IMG/VR virus record: IMGVR_UViG_3300020470_001880
Span: 1 to 22,152 of that record
Length of the DNA: 22,152 bases
From: a virus
Direction: 5' to 3' (one strand)
A program made the translations under genes and the position numbers. The notes below the pieces were generated by a model. That model worked only from the letters and a program-made list of their open reading frames with translations, did no database searches and was not told the DNA's origin. Of the stretch, positions 1-7,147 are shown in pieces (position 1 is the stretch's first letter; each line of letters begins with the position of its first letter).

Positions 1-324
1 TATATGAATGTTACTGATAGGTCATTTTTTCTTTTAAATCATTTCCAAGTTCCAATGACAGAACAAGAATTTTTAGCGATTAAACTTACTGATGGTTTAT
101 ATGAAGAGGCTAATAAAGGTTATCTTATGACTTATATGGATGACTTTCAATTAAAGACGAACTTACCAACTATTCTACATCAAGGTGATATGATGGCATC
201 TAAATTAGAATATGAGGAATGGAAATATAATCATTCAAAGGAAGATTATGTAGCCAAAGCTAAAAGGAAAGAACAATTATCAGATAGTCAAAGTAAAGTA
301 TTTAATGATTTATTCGGGAGTTAA
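1..324 (+). CDS. HD-domain phosphohydrolase, C-terminal part (5' truncated)
   Basis: This reading frame is already open at the first base, so the ATG at position 4 is probably an internal codon and the gene likely starts outside the window. The visible 107 residues read like the C-terminal half of the small HD-superfamily metal-dependent phosphohydrolases found in many phages. There is a 'DRSFFLLNHF' stretch (about 6-15), then 'TEQEFLAIKLTDGLYEEANK' (19-38), matching the family's 'EEYxAIxxHDGxY' segment, and then 'ILHQGDMMASKLE' (57-69), matching the last 'LLHxADxxAxxxE' helix. The HD pair itself would lie upstream and cannot be seen. Such enzymes act on phosphorylated small molecules; the substrate here is unknown. 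The gene is followed 3 bp later by the next gene, so it looks co-transcribed with the late sigma factor cluster. The family assignment is an inference from motif resemblance. Confidence 0.55.
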   Translation, partial: YMNVTDRSFFLLNHFQVPMTEQEFLAIKLTDGLYEEANKGYLMTYMDDFQLKTNLPTILHQGDMMASKLEYEEWKYNHSKEDYVAKAKRKEQLSDSQSKVFNDLFGS

Positions 325-327
325 GAT

Positions 328-591
328 ATGAAATTAGATGGAAAACAAGCACCACCACAATTAAATTTAGATATAGAAAAAGATACTAAAGTAATTAAGT
401 GTGATAATAAAAGAGTAGATTTAGAAAAAGGAATTGAAGTGGTTTGTAATGGAGAGATGTTCGCTCAAGGATATGAGTTGAGAAGAGTATCACCATTAGT
501 ATCACCGACTGGAAAAGCGTCAGTTGTTCCAGTTCCTACATTTTATTGTTTAAATTGTGGTAGAGAAATAGATATGACGGCGGTAGAATAA
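328..591 (+). CDS. Small Cys-containing protein, possible degenerate zinc ribbon
   Basis: An 87-residue protein of unknown function. It has four cysteines: C25, C40 and a CxxC pair at C74/C77 ('FYCLNCGRE'). The CxxC near the C-terminus resembles one knuckle of a zinc ribbon. The N-terminal 'IKCDN' looks like the other knuckle, but its second Cys is missing or displaced to C40. Between them lies 'LRRVSPLVSPTGKASVVPVP', a segment that I recall from short conserved hypothetical proteins of T4-like environmental phages. It sits 3 bp after the HD-like gene, and its stop codon overlaps the next start (TAATG), so translation is probably coupled. Zinc binding is an inference; nucleic-acid or protein binding would be typical but is not shown. 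Confidence 0.7.
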   Translation: MKLDGKQAPPQLNLDIEKDTKVIKCDNKRVDLEKGIEVVCNGEMFAQGYELRRVSPLVSPTGKASVVPVPTFYCLNCGREIDMTAVE

Positions 592-863
592 TGGAAACAA
601 TATTAATTATATTATTAAGTTTAGTATGTTTCGGTTGTTCATATGTGATTTGGAACTTAAACAATAAAGTCGTTGAGTATGAAGATAGGATAGAAGAGTA
701 CCAAACTTGGATAGAAGGATTTACAGATACAGTAAGAGATGTAGACCAAAAATTAAAGGATGTAGATAGTAAGGGAACATTCGAGTCAGATGATGAAGTT
801 GGAATATTCTTTGTAACATTAAAAACCCTTATGGGACAAATAACAGACTACTGGGAGAAATAG
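591..863 (+). CDS. Small N-terminally membrane-anchored protein
   Basis: A 90-residue hypothetical protein. Residues 3-22 ('TILIILLSLVCFGCSYVIWN') form one hydrophobic segment that should anchor it in the membrane. The rest is charged and mostly helical ('NNKVVEYEDRIEEYQTWIEG'), then an acidic turn ('FESDDEVG', about 64-71) and a second helix. The cysteines at 13 and 16 do not make a good lipobox, so a lipoprotein is unlikely. The ATG overlaps the preceding stop by one base, and the gene ends one base before the gp55-like gene. Proteins with an N-terminal membrane segment followed by 'DDEVG' recur near replication genes of T4-like phages, in my recollection, but their job is unknown. Confidence 0.75.
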   Translation: METILIILLSLVCFGCSYVIWNLNNKVVEYEDRIEEYQTWIEGFTDTVRDVDQKLKDVDSKGTFESDDEVGIFFVTLKTLMGQITDYWEK

Positions 864-864
864 A

Positions 865-1605
865 ATGGCAGAAAAACCAATAATGGAAAAAGGCCCTAGA
901 AAGAAAAAAAGTAAAATATACTTTGGGACACCTGTACAAGAAGCTATAATCAGATACCAAAATTCAGATTCTCAATCTGAGCGTAATAAAATATATCGTG
1001 ATGAAATAGCATATGCGTTTGATAAATTGGCAGAAAATATAATTCACACATATAAATTTTATTACTTTGATGTACCATCAGACCAAGTTAAATTAGATGT
1101 AGTTGGTTTTCTTGTAATGAATATAGATAAGTATGAATCTGAAAAGGGAAGAGCATTTTCATATTTTTCTGTTGTAGCTAAAAATTGGTTAATTCTAAAT
1201 AATAATAGAAATTATAAAATGTATAAACTACATAAAAGCACTGATAGTACTGCATATCAATCTCATATGTCACAAGAATCTGAGTATGCTGATATGAGTG
1301 AAAACACTTCAGAATTTTTTACTGAATTGGTAGATTACCTTGAAGCTAATCTTACTACTATATTCAAAAGAAAAAAAGATATAGCTGTAGCAGATGCGGT
1401 TTTATATCTTATGAAGACTCGTCAGATGATAGAAAATTTTAATAAAAAAGCTTTATATGTTCTTATTAGAGAGATGACTGGTTCAAATACTCAACATATT
1501 ACACGAGTTATAAATGTTATTAAAAAACATTATATATCGTTAAATAAGGAATATGCTAGAACTGGAACTTTAGCCTATAAGGATACTGGTAGTTTTCAAA
1601 TCTAA
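865..1605 (+). CDS. 55: Late-transcription RNA polymerase sigma factor, T4 gp55-like
   Basis: A 246-residue protein recognised as a gp55-type late sigma factor. Family hallmarks are 'KIYFGTPVQEAIIRYQ' (17-32), 'ERNKIYRDEIAYAFDKLAEN' (39-58) and 'YKFYYFD' (63-69). The sigma region-2-like block 'KGRAFSYFSVVAKNWLI' (94-110) follows, which contacts core polymerase and the late promoter -10 element. Residues about 190-235 ('NFNKKALYVLIREMTGSNTQ' onward) look like a helix-turn-helix, which T4 gp55 (185 aa) does not have as a full region 4. In T4 this protein redirects host RNA polymerase to TATAAATA promoters together with co-activator gp33 and the sliding clamp. The C-terminus here ends 'DTGSFQI', not the acidic/hydrophobic clamp-binding tail of T4 gp55. 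A GGGAG ribosome site precedes it and a strong terminator follows it. Confidence 0.92.
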   Translation: MAEKPIMEKGPRKKKSKIYFGTPVQEAIIRYQNSDSQSERNKIYRDEIAYAFDKLAENIIHTYKFYYFDVPSDQVKLDVVGFLVMNIDKYESEKGRAFSYFSVVAKNWLILNNNRNYKMYKLHKSTDSTAYQSHMSQESEYADMSENTSEFFTELVDYLEANLTTIFKRKKDIAVADAVLYLMKTRQMIENFNKKALYVLIREMTGSNTQHITRVINVIKKHYISLNKEYARTGTLAYKDTGSFQI

Positions 1606-1634
1606 ATAATCTATTTTATATATATTTTTTGAAT

Positions 1635-1661
1635 AAGGGTAACAAGTTGTTACCCTTTTTT
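1635..1661 (+). terminator. Intrinsic terminator after the gp55-like gene
   Basis: A perfect inverted repeat: AAGGGTAACAA (1635-1645) and TTGTTACCCTT (1647-1657). It would fold as a stem of about eight base pairs with a short loop and runs into six T residues (1656-1661). The G+C-richest part of the stem, GGGTAAC/GTTACCC, lies at its base next to the T run. It closes the upstream four-gene cluster and separates it from the baseplate operon, so the latter needs its own promoter. The geometry is that of a textbook Rho-independent terminator. Confidence 0.93.
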
Positions 1662-1671
1662 CGTTTATTAC

Positions 1672-1685
1672 ATATTTATATATGA
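1672..1685. promoter_or_regulatory. 14-bp AT motif, copy 1, promoter candidate before the baseplate operon
   Basis: The sequence ATATTTATATATGA stands just after the terminator and just before the first baseplate-operon gene. An identical 14-mer occurs at 16100-16113, in the only other gap of more than 100 bp in the window. Position and recurrence suggest a transcription signal for the structural genes. Read on the minus strand it contains TATAAATA, the exact T4 late-promoter octamer, but no minus-strand gene is nearby. It is AT-only apart from the G, so chance similarity is possible. Confidence 0.4.
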
Positions 1686-1695
1686 GGAAGTCTAT

Positions 1696-1701
1696 TAGGA
1701 G
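1696..1701 (+). promoter_or_regulatory. Ribosome binding site that decides the start at 1709
   Basis: TAGGAG lies seven bases before the ATG at 1709. The earlier in-frame ATG at 1682 has no Shine-Dalgarno sequence and lies inside the 14-bp repeated promoter-like motif. The start at 1709 is therefore preferred over 1682. Confidence 0.75.
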
Positions 1702-1708
1702 CAATCAA

Positions 1709-2119
1709 ATGAGTATGAAAGATAAAGATACTGAAATATTTAAAGGGAAAACACTATCATCACTTTTGAATGATATTTATAATAATCAACTACATACAAA
1801 GAGTCAGATTGATTTATTATGTGATGAATTATCTAAGATGATAAAAAATGTTAGTGATGTAGCTGTTATATCACCTATAATAAAAGATTACTTAGATGTA
1901 GCTGTAAAGAATGATGACCAATTAGTAAAAATAGCAAATGTTGTAACAAAGATTATCACTGCTAAATCAGAGGATTCCGATGATGGTATATTGAGTGAAA
2001 AAGAAAAAGAACAATTACTTGATGCACTAAATGAAGAAGTCAAAGATATACAGAGTAAATCTGAAGAAATCAAGAAGAATAAAAGTAAATTAGATAATAA
2101 TAATTACTTGGAAAATTAA
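1709..2119 (+). CDS. Small helical protein heading the baseplate operon
   Basis: A 136-residue hypothetical protein starting 'MSMKDKDTEIFKGKTLSSLL'. It is predicted from sequence to be largely helical. An N-terminal 'KTLSSLLNDIYNNQLHTKSQ' segment is followed by two acidic/Lys-rich stretches (from about residue 85) with coiled-coil character ('SEKEKEQLLDALNEEVKDIQ'). An in-frame ATG at 1682 would add nine residues but lacks a ribosome site. It is the first gene after the terminator and lies two bases before the gp5-like gene, so it is probably made late and in step with the hub. A role as an assembly factor or small hub/virion component is inferred only from position. I do not recognise the family. 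Confidence 0.75.
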   Translation: MSMKDKDTEIFKGKTLSSLLNDIYNNQLHTKSQIDLLCDELSKMIKNVSDVAVISPIIKDYLDVAVKNDDQLVKIANVVTKIITAKSEDSDDGILSEKEKEQLLDALNEEVKDIQSKSEEIKKNKSKLDNNNYLEN

Positions 2120-2121
2120 AT

Positions 2122-3462
2122 ATGGCATATAAAATAAATAAAAACAAAGGTGGATATTCAGCTTTCCAAAAGATGGCTAGTAATTTCCAAAAATTAGTGG
2201 GGCCACAAATGGGTACTTCTCCTAATGCGGCAGAATCATCGGAAGATTTTTACGAGTTAGAAGAAGCTGAAGTATTACAAGTTGTCTTAGGGCCAGGTCA
2301 ACCTGGATATTTAAGAGGAACTGATGTTGGTAAGGTAAAAGCTAGAATGGTCAATAGTGAACAGAATGTTCATCAAAATGATTTAAAATGGGCGTGGCCA
2401 ATGTCTACTAATTTTAGATGTTATCCTATTGTAGGCGAAGTAGTTGTTATAGCTAATTATTTGGGTAAACGATATTATATGCACACTATCAATAAAAGAA
2501 ATTCAGTTAATAATAATTTATATCCTGGATTATCTGTTAATAGATTGAGTAGTTTAAAATCTAAAGGTAATTCAAAAGAATATGAATCTAATAGTGCATC
2601 GGGTGGTACACCATCAATGCCTACATCTGATATTGTATCAAAAGTATATAAAACATTTACACCTAATATGTCAATACTACCAACCGTAGCTAAACAAGGT
2701 GATGTAATAATAGATGGTAAGTTTGGTCAGTCAATTCGAATGTCAGCGGCTGGAACAAAGAAAGAACAATACAAATCACCATCTATGTATTTTAGAGTGG
2801 GACAAAGATTGTCCTCAAAAGACCCAACAGGGTTTTTAAAGAAAATGGGATTTGGAAAACCATTGACAGAAGATATAAATCAAGATGGAACAAGTCTTTA
2901 TATGACTACTAATGAAAAAATAGCATTAGTAACTGCTACTGCAGAAGATACTGGTAATACTCTTCACTCTGTTAGTTGGAAAACACCAGTAAAGGGTAAG
3001 AGTGTTAGTGTACCAAATTTCTGGGATGGAAAACAAATCATATTAAATTCAGATAGGCTGATATTTAATAGTAGGAATGAAGAAATGGTTTTTTCTTCAC
3101 TTGGGTGTACTTATTTCTGTACTTCCCAATGGTTTCTTTCAGACGCTATGAAGGGGCATGTTTTTAATACAAAAGGACAAACAGTAATAAGAAATAAGAA
3201 AAACACTATTATTAATTCACCAAAGATTTTTCTTGGAGTTAAAGATGAGGGTTCTCCTAAACTTATTGATGGTAAATGTGAACATTTAGTTTTAGGTGAA
3301 ACTTTAAAAAAATTATTAGAAGAATTGATTGACACAATTATAAAGTCTCAGTATATGAATGGTGCAGGGCCAGCAAGTTTAAATCCTGCCAATATACCAA
3401 AGTTTATGGGGATTAAAAATAAACTAACTAAAATATTAAGTAAACAAAATTTTACAATGTAA
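2122..3462 (+). CDS. Baseplate hub/spike protein with OB-fold, gp5-like
   Basis: A 446-residue protein that resembles gp5-type central-spike proteins. An OB-fold-like region spans about residues 45-135: 'EEAEVLQVVLGPGQPGYL' (47-64), 'VGKVKARMVNSEQN' (69-82), 'LKWAWPMSTNFRCYPIVGEV' (88-107) and 'VVIANYLGKRYYMHTINKR' (108-126). In this fold 'YPIVGEVVVI' marks the strand pair also seen in cyanophage gp5-like proteins. The C-terminal part contains short repeated beta units ('IILNSDRLIFNSRNEEMVFS', then 'TIINSPKIFLGVKD') typical of a needle or beta-helix entry. I see no lysozyme domain, which T4 gp5 carries between these parts. The protein should sit at the tail tip. It is followed by small proteins and then gp25 and gp6, a baseplate order. 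The exact gp5 equivalence is inferred. Confidence 0.72.
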   Translation: MAYKINKNKGGYSAFQKMASNFQKLVGPQMGTSPNAAESSEDFYELEEAEVLQVVLGPGQPGYLRGTDVGKVKARMVNSEQNVHQNDLKWAWPMSTNFRCYPIVGEVVVIANYLGKRYYMHTINKRNSVNNNLYPGLSVNRLSSLKSKGNSKEYESNSASGGTPSMPTSDIVSKVYKTFTPNMSILPTVAKQGDVIIDGKFGQSIRMSAAGTKKEQYKSPSMYFRVGQRLSSKDPTGFLKKMGFGKPLTEDINQDGTSLYMTTNEKIALVTATAEDTGNTLHSVSWKTPVKGKSVSVPNFWDGKQIILNSDRLIFNSRNEEMVFSSLGCTYFCTSQWFLSDAMKGHVFNTKGQTVIRNKKNTIINSPKIFLGVKDEGSPKLIDGKCEHLVLGETLKKLLEELIDTIIKSQYMNGAGPASLNPANIPKFMGIKNKLTKILSKQNFTM

Positions 3463-3475
3463 TGGAGGTTATCAT

Positions 3476-4012
3476 ATGAAAAGTGATTTAACAAAAACTC
3501 TTAGGAAGATAATTAGAGAAGAAGTTGAGAAAGCTGTAAGGACAGAGTTTGTCAATTTTGTTTCTTTGATGGGAGAAACTACTAAACCAAAAAAGAAAAC
3601 TATCAAACCTAAGAAAAAGAAAATATCAGAATCATCTATAAAGAAGATGGTAAATGATATTGTCCCAAAACAAAAAACAATACAGAAAAGAAGTTTAAGT
3701 AATAACCCTGTATTGAATGATATATTAAATGAAACTCAAGGTGGTTTACCAACCGACCCATCAGTACCAACTCAACCTGTCCCAGAAGGACAAGAAGAAT
3801 GGCCATCGATGGGTGGAGGAACATTTGATAGGAGTAGAATGGCAGAAATGATGGGGTATGGAGGAGAAGTACCACAGACTCAAGGTATGACAACACCTGA
3901 TGGAGCTCCTATTCAAGGCGTTCCAGATAGTGTTTCAAAAGCTATGACTCGTAATTATGGGGACTTGATGAAAGCTATTGATAAGAAAAAACAGGGAGGC
4001 CCACTAAAGTAG
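3476..4012 (+). CDS. Hypothetical virion-associated protein, Lys-rich N-terminus and Gly/Pro-rich C-terminus
   Basis: A 178-residue protein not assignable to a known function. It begins with a helix ('LTKTLRKIIREEVEKAVRTE', residues 5-24) of the kind seen in small proteins between hub and wedge genes of environmental T4-like phages. A basic block follows ('TTKPKKKTIKPKKKKISES', about 35-53), and then a disordered-looking region rich in Pro, Gln, Gly and Met (about 85-150). It ends 'RNYGDLMKAIDKKKQGGPLK'. A GGAGG ribosome site precedes the ATG at good distance. Because it lies between the gp5-like protein and gp25, I infer a structural or assembly role in the baseplate. Confidence 0.75.
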   Translation: MKSDLTKTLRKIIREEVEKAVRTEFVNFVSLMGETTKPKKKTIKPKKKKISESSIKKMVNDIVPKQKTIQKRSLSNNPVLNDILNETQGGLPTDPSVPTQPVPEGQEEWPSMGGGTFDRSRMAEMMGYGGEVPQTQGMTTPDGAPIQGVPDSVSKAMTRNYGDLMKAIDKKKQGGPLK

Positions 4013-4021
4013 GGATAGGAT

Positions 4022-4351
4022 ATGGCATTAAATAAATCAGTATTAGCTAAAGGACTAGAAGCTGCACTAAATCAAGATTTACCATCTGATTTAGATGAAA
4101 TAGCTAAAAAGAAGAAGAAAAACAAAAAAATAGCTAAAGGAATGGCAGACGCTATAGATTCTTTTGTAAAAAGTGCATCAGTAGATGTTAAGGGATTACA
4201 GATGTTACCTGGAACTTCTACTATGAGTAATCCTGGGCAACCCGTTGTAGCACCTGGAAGTGGTGCTACTACTGGACCTGGAACTGGTATGACAACAGCT
4301 CCTGGAAAACTTAACCCTGCTACAGGTATAGATTGTGCTAAGGTTTATTAG
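4022..4351 (+). CDS. Small Lys- then Gly/Pro-rich protein, tandem paralog 1
   Basis: A 109-residue protein paralogous to its downstream neighbour. The N-terminal part shares 'LNKSVLAK', 'LNQDLPSDL' and a run of lysines ('KKKKKNKKIAKGMADAI'). The middle has 'FVKSAS(V/I)DVKG' followed by 'LPGT'. The C-terminal half is low-complexity Gly/Pro/Thr ('GATTGPGTGMTTAPGKLNPA') and the protein ends in a conserved 'CAKVY'. Short proteins with a helical N-terminus and a glycine/proline tail are common beside baseplate genes in environmental myophages. Their function is not known to me. The context suggests a virion component. The ribosome site is AGGG, seven bases before the ATG. Confidence 0.78.
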   Translation: MALNKSVLAKGLEAALNQDLPSDLDEIAKKKKKNKKIAKGMADAIDSFVKSASVDVKGLQMLPGTSTMSNPGQPVVAPGSGATTGPGTGMTTAPGKLNPATGIDCAKVY

Positions 4352-4361
4352 GGGATAAGTG

Positions 4362-4703
4362 ATGTTGAATAAGTCAGTATTAGCAAAACAATTAGAATCT
4401 GTGTTAAATCAAGATTTACCATCTGATTTGAATGAGATTAAAAAAATAAAGAAGAATAATAAGAAAAAGGCTAAAATGATAGCAGATTCCGTAGATAAAT
4501 TTGTAAAATCTGCATCAATAGATGTTAAAGGAATACAAACATTGCCGGGAACTAAGGTAACATTAAATCCTGGCCAACCTGTTGTAAATGCACCGCCTAT
4601 AGCAGGAGGAGCTGGAGCTACATCAGGACCTGGAACTGGTTTAACAAATTCGCCAGCTAAGATGAATCCAGGTACAGGTATAAATTGTGGAAAGGTATAT
4701 TAG
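4362..4703 (+). CDS. Small Lys- then Gly/Pro-rich protein, tandem paralog 2
   Basis: A 113-residue paralog of the preceding gene, with the same layout: 'MLNKSVLAKQLESVLNQDLP', a basic stretch ('KKIKKNNKKKAKMIADSVD'), 'FVKSASIDVKGIQTLPGT', a Gly/Pro/Ala tail and the terminal 'CGKVY'. A GTG lies directly before the ATG at 4359 and would add one residue, aligning with 'MALNK' of paralog 1. The AGGGG ribosome site (4350-4354) is seven bases from the ATG, so the ATG is preferred. The first two bases of AGGGG belong to the upstream stop region, so translation is probably coupled. Divergence between the two copies suggests an old duplication kept for two roles. Function unknown; virion role inferred from place. 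Confidence 0.78.
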   Translation: MLNKSVLAKQLESVLNQDLPSDLNEIKKIKKNNKKKAKMIADSVDKFVKSASIDVKGIQTLPGTKVTLNPGQPVVNAPPIAGGAGATSGPGTGLTNSPAKMNPGTGINCGKVY

Positions 4704-4713
4704 GAGAATATAG

Positions 4714-5214
4714 ATGCCAGAAAAACCATTAGATATAATATTAGATGATACTTTAAGAGTTGGTGGGTCACAAGTATTTGACCAAGATGAAAGTATTGCT
4801 ATAGGAGTAGCTCTTCCAATAACAAAAGGTAATGCTGGATATTTTCAACAAGAATATATTACTCTTCACCAATTGAAACATAATATAAAAAACTTAATAC
4901 TTACTATGAAAGGTGAACGACCAATGTTGCCAACATTTGGTACGGAGATATATTCTACTTTATTTGAACAAGACGATGGTAGTATGTCAGAAAAAATAAA
5001 AGAGTCTGTAATAGAAGCTTTAAAGATTTGGTTACCATTTGTAAAACTAGAAAATTTACAAGTATTGAGTTTAGAGGGAGATGCACCTGGTGAAAAAAAT
5101 GATGGTGTAGAGACACATAGAAATTCATTTAATATTAAATTGGATTTCAGTTTACAGAACGACCCAACAATGTTAGAGTCAATATCTCTACAAGTAACAG
5201 GACCAGAAATATAG
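4714..5214 (+). CDS. 25: Baseplate wedge protein gp25-like
   Basis: A 166-residue member of the gp25/GpW baseplate family. The diagnostic block is 'GERPMLPTFGTEIYSTLFE' (67-85), matching the family's 'GERpxxPxfGxxlxxxLFE'. It is preceded by the helix 'LHQLKHNIKNLILTMK' (51-66) and followed by the helix 'IKESVIEALKIWLPFVKLEN' and the closing beta strands. In T4, gp25 with gp6 and gp53 makes the core of the wedge and helps start sheath polymerisation. It is slightly longer than T4 gp25 (132 aa), with an N-terminal extension of about 35 residues. It shares a nearly identical ribosome-site leader (TAGGAGAATATAG) and N-terminus with the next gene, gp6. The order gp25-gp6 is conserved in contractile systems. 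Confidence 0.93.
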   Translation: MPEKPLDIILDDTLRVGGSQVFDQDESIAIGVALPITKGNAGYFQQEYITLHQLKHNIKNLILTMKGERPMLPTFGTEIYSTLFEQDDGSMSEKIKESVIEALKIWLPFVKLENLQVLSLEGDAPGEKNDGVETHRNSFNIKLDFSLQNDPTMLESISLQVTGPEI

Positions 5215-5224
5215 GAGAGTATAG

Positions 5225-7147
5225 ATGCCAGAACAAACTAGATTAGATAGTAAAAAAGAAGTTAGATATTTAAACAGAGACTTCTCAACATTTAAAAAAT
5301 CTCTAATAGATTTTTCTAAAGTCTATTATCCAAATTCATATAATGATTTTAATGAATCATCTCCTGGTATGATGTTCATTGAAATGGCAGCATATGTTGG
5401 TGATGTTTTGTCATTTTATATTGATAAACAATTTAAAGAAACTCTTTTACCTTATGCAGAAGAAAGGGAAAATGTAATAGATTTAGCTAAAACACTAGGA
5501 TATAGACCAACAGCGGCTACACCATCAACAGTAAAATTAGATGTGTATCAAACTGTTCCATCAAAGACAGACGATGGTGGTATAACATATTATCCAGATA
5601 TGACTTATGCTCTTCAAGTAGATTCTGGTGTTGTTTGTAGAGCGGCTTCAAACTCTACAAATTTTAGAACATTGGATGTTATTGATTTTAAATATTCTAG
5701 TTCAATGGACCCGACAGAAATAACAATTTACGAGTTCAATGATACTACACCAACTTTATATCTTTTGAAAAAACAAGTAGAGGCTGTTGCAGGAACACTT
5801 GAAACAGAAACATTTACTTTTGGAAATGCTAAAAAATATGATACTAGAACTTTAGCTGCAAATGATGTAAATGAAATAATCTCAGTAACAGATTCTGATG
5901 GTAATAGTTGGTATGAAGTTCCTTATCTAGCACAAGATACTGTTTTTATAGATGTTGAGAATAGTTCAAAGAATGACCCAGACTTAGCTCAATATTCAGA
6001 AGATACACCATATTTGTTAAAACTTAAAAAGACTGCTAGAAGATATGTATCAGAACTTACATCAAATAATTTAACAAAGATTACTTTTGGAGCTGGAGTT
6101 TCTGATTCACCTGATGAAGTTATAACACCGAATCCAACTAATGTTGGTTCACAACTTGCAACTGGTATATCTCGATTAGATAAAGCATTTGACCCAGCTA
6201 ATTTTTTATATACAAGAACTTATGGACAAGTTCCACAGAACACAACATTAACCGTTAATTATTCTAGGGGTGGTGGTGTACAATCAAATGTACCTCAAGG
6301 TGATATTACTGAAGTTACAACTATGAATACACTTAATGACCAAACATCTATACCAAACATATCAGAGTTTAATAATGCTGTTGCTAGTTTTGCAGTAACT
6401 AATACAGAACCAGCTACTGGTGGTAAAGGTCAAGAGTCAATTGATGAAATTAAATTTAACGCTTTGGCAGAATATCCATCACAACAAAGATGTGTTACTA
6501 AGGAAGACTATATTGTAAGATGTTATTCTTTACCAGCTAAATATGGTAATTTAGCTAAAGTATATATAGCACCAGATGAACAACTAAATGCAAAAGATGG
6601 TACTGATGGAATGGAAAAACCAGTAAAAATAGCAAATCCATTCTCTATGAATTTTTATGTTCTTGGATATGACTCTAATAAAAAACTAGCTAATGTTAGT
6701 GATGCTGTAAAAGAAAATTTAAGAATTTATTTATCTCAATATAGAATATTAACTGATGCTATTAATATACTTAATGGTTACATTGTTAACATCGGTATTG
6801 ATTTTGAAGTTATTGTTTTACAAGGATATAACAAAAGAGAAGTTGTTCTAAAATGTATGGAAGAAATAAAACAATTTTTTGATATAGACAAATGGCAAAT
6901 AAATCAACCAATCATAAAACCTGATTTAAATTACAGATTATCTTTGGTTGAGGGTGTTCAAAATGTTACTATGTTAGAAGTAAGAAACATAACTGAAGAT
7001 GGATACTCAAGTAACTTGTATGACTTGAAAGAAGCTGAACCTTTGACTGAAGAAGGGAAACCAACTGGTATTATATATCCATCACTTGACCCTATGATTT
7101 TTGAATTAAAAAATCCTAGTAAAGATATAAAAGGGAGAGCTAGATAA
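5225..7147 (+). CDS. 6: Baseplate wedge protein gp6-like (baseplate J family)
   Basis: A 640-residue protein close to T4 gp6 in length (660 aa). The N-terminal block 'YLNRDFSTFKKSLIDFSKVY' (15-34) and 'ESSPGMMFIEMAAYVGDVLS' (44-63) is typical of the family. It is followed by 'FYIDKQFKETLLPYAEERENV' in the 64-84 region and 'LAKTLGYRP' (87-95). A later conserved core around residues 408-435 reads 'FNALAEYPSQQRCVTKEDY'. gp6 forms the ring that ties wedges together in the baseplate and changes shape when the tail contracts. The ribosome site TAGGAG overlaps the gp25 stop codon. The last base of the stop overlaps the next start (TAATG). Confident on family; exact domain borders not resolvable by eye. 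Confidence 0.95.
   Translation: MPEQTRLDSKKEVRYLNRDFSTFKKSLIDFSKVYYPNSYNDFNESSPGMMFIEMAAYVGDVLSFYIDKQFKETLLPYAEERENVIDLAKTLGYRPTAATPSTVKLDVYQTVPSKTDDGGITYYPDMTYALQVDSGVVCRAASNSTNFRTLDVIDFKYSSSMDPTEITIYEFNDTTPTLYLLKKQVEAVAGTLETETFTFGNAKKYDTRTLAANDVNEIISVTDSDGNSWYEVPYLAQDTVFIDVENSSKNDPDLAQYSEDTPYLLKLKKTARRYVSELTSNNLTKITFGAGVSDSPDEVITPNPTNVGSQLATGISRLDKAFDPANFLYTRTYGQVPQNTTLTVNYSRGGGVQSNVPQGDITEVTTMNTLNDQTSIPNISEFNNAVASFAVTNTEPATGGKGQESIDEIKFNALAEYPSQQRCVTKEDYIVRCYSLPAKYGNLAKVYIAPDEQLNAKDGTDGMEKPVKIANPFSMNFYVLGYDSNKKLANVSDAVKENLRIYLSQYRILTDAINILNGYIVNIGIDFEVIVLQGYNKREVVLKCMEEIKQFFDIDKWQINQPIIKPDLNYRLSLVEGVQNVTMLEVRNITEDGYSSNLYDLKEAEPLTEEGKPTGIIYPSLDPMIFELKNPSKDIKGRAR

Noticed and set aside
1-8. 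A third copy of the TATATGA part of the repeated promoter-like motif at the window start
   Set aside because: Only the last bases would be visible, and the region is more likely coding sequence of the HD-like gene.
4-324. Complete 106-aa gene starting at the ATG at position 4
   Set aside because: The frame is open to the first base, there is no visible ribosome site, and the protein matches only the C-terminal half of an HD-domain family. It is treated as 5' truncated.
1682-1708. Nine-residue longer N-terminus of the first baseplate-operon gene
   Set aside because: The ATG at 1682 lies inside the repeated 14-mer and has no ribosome site, whereas TAGGAG precedes the ATG at 1709 at good spacing.
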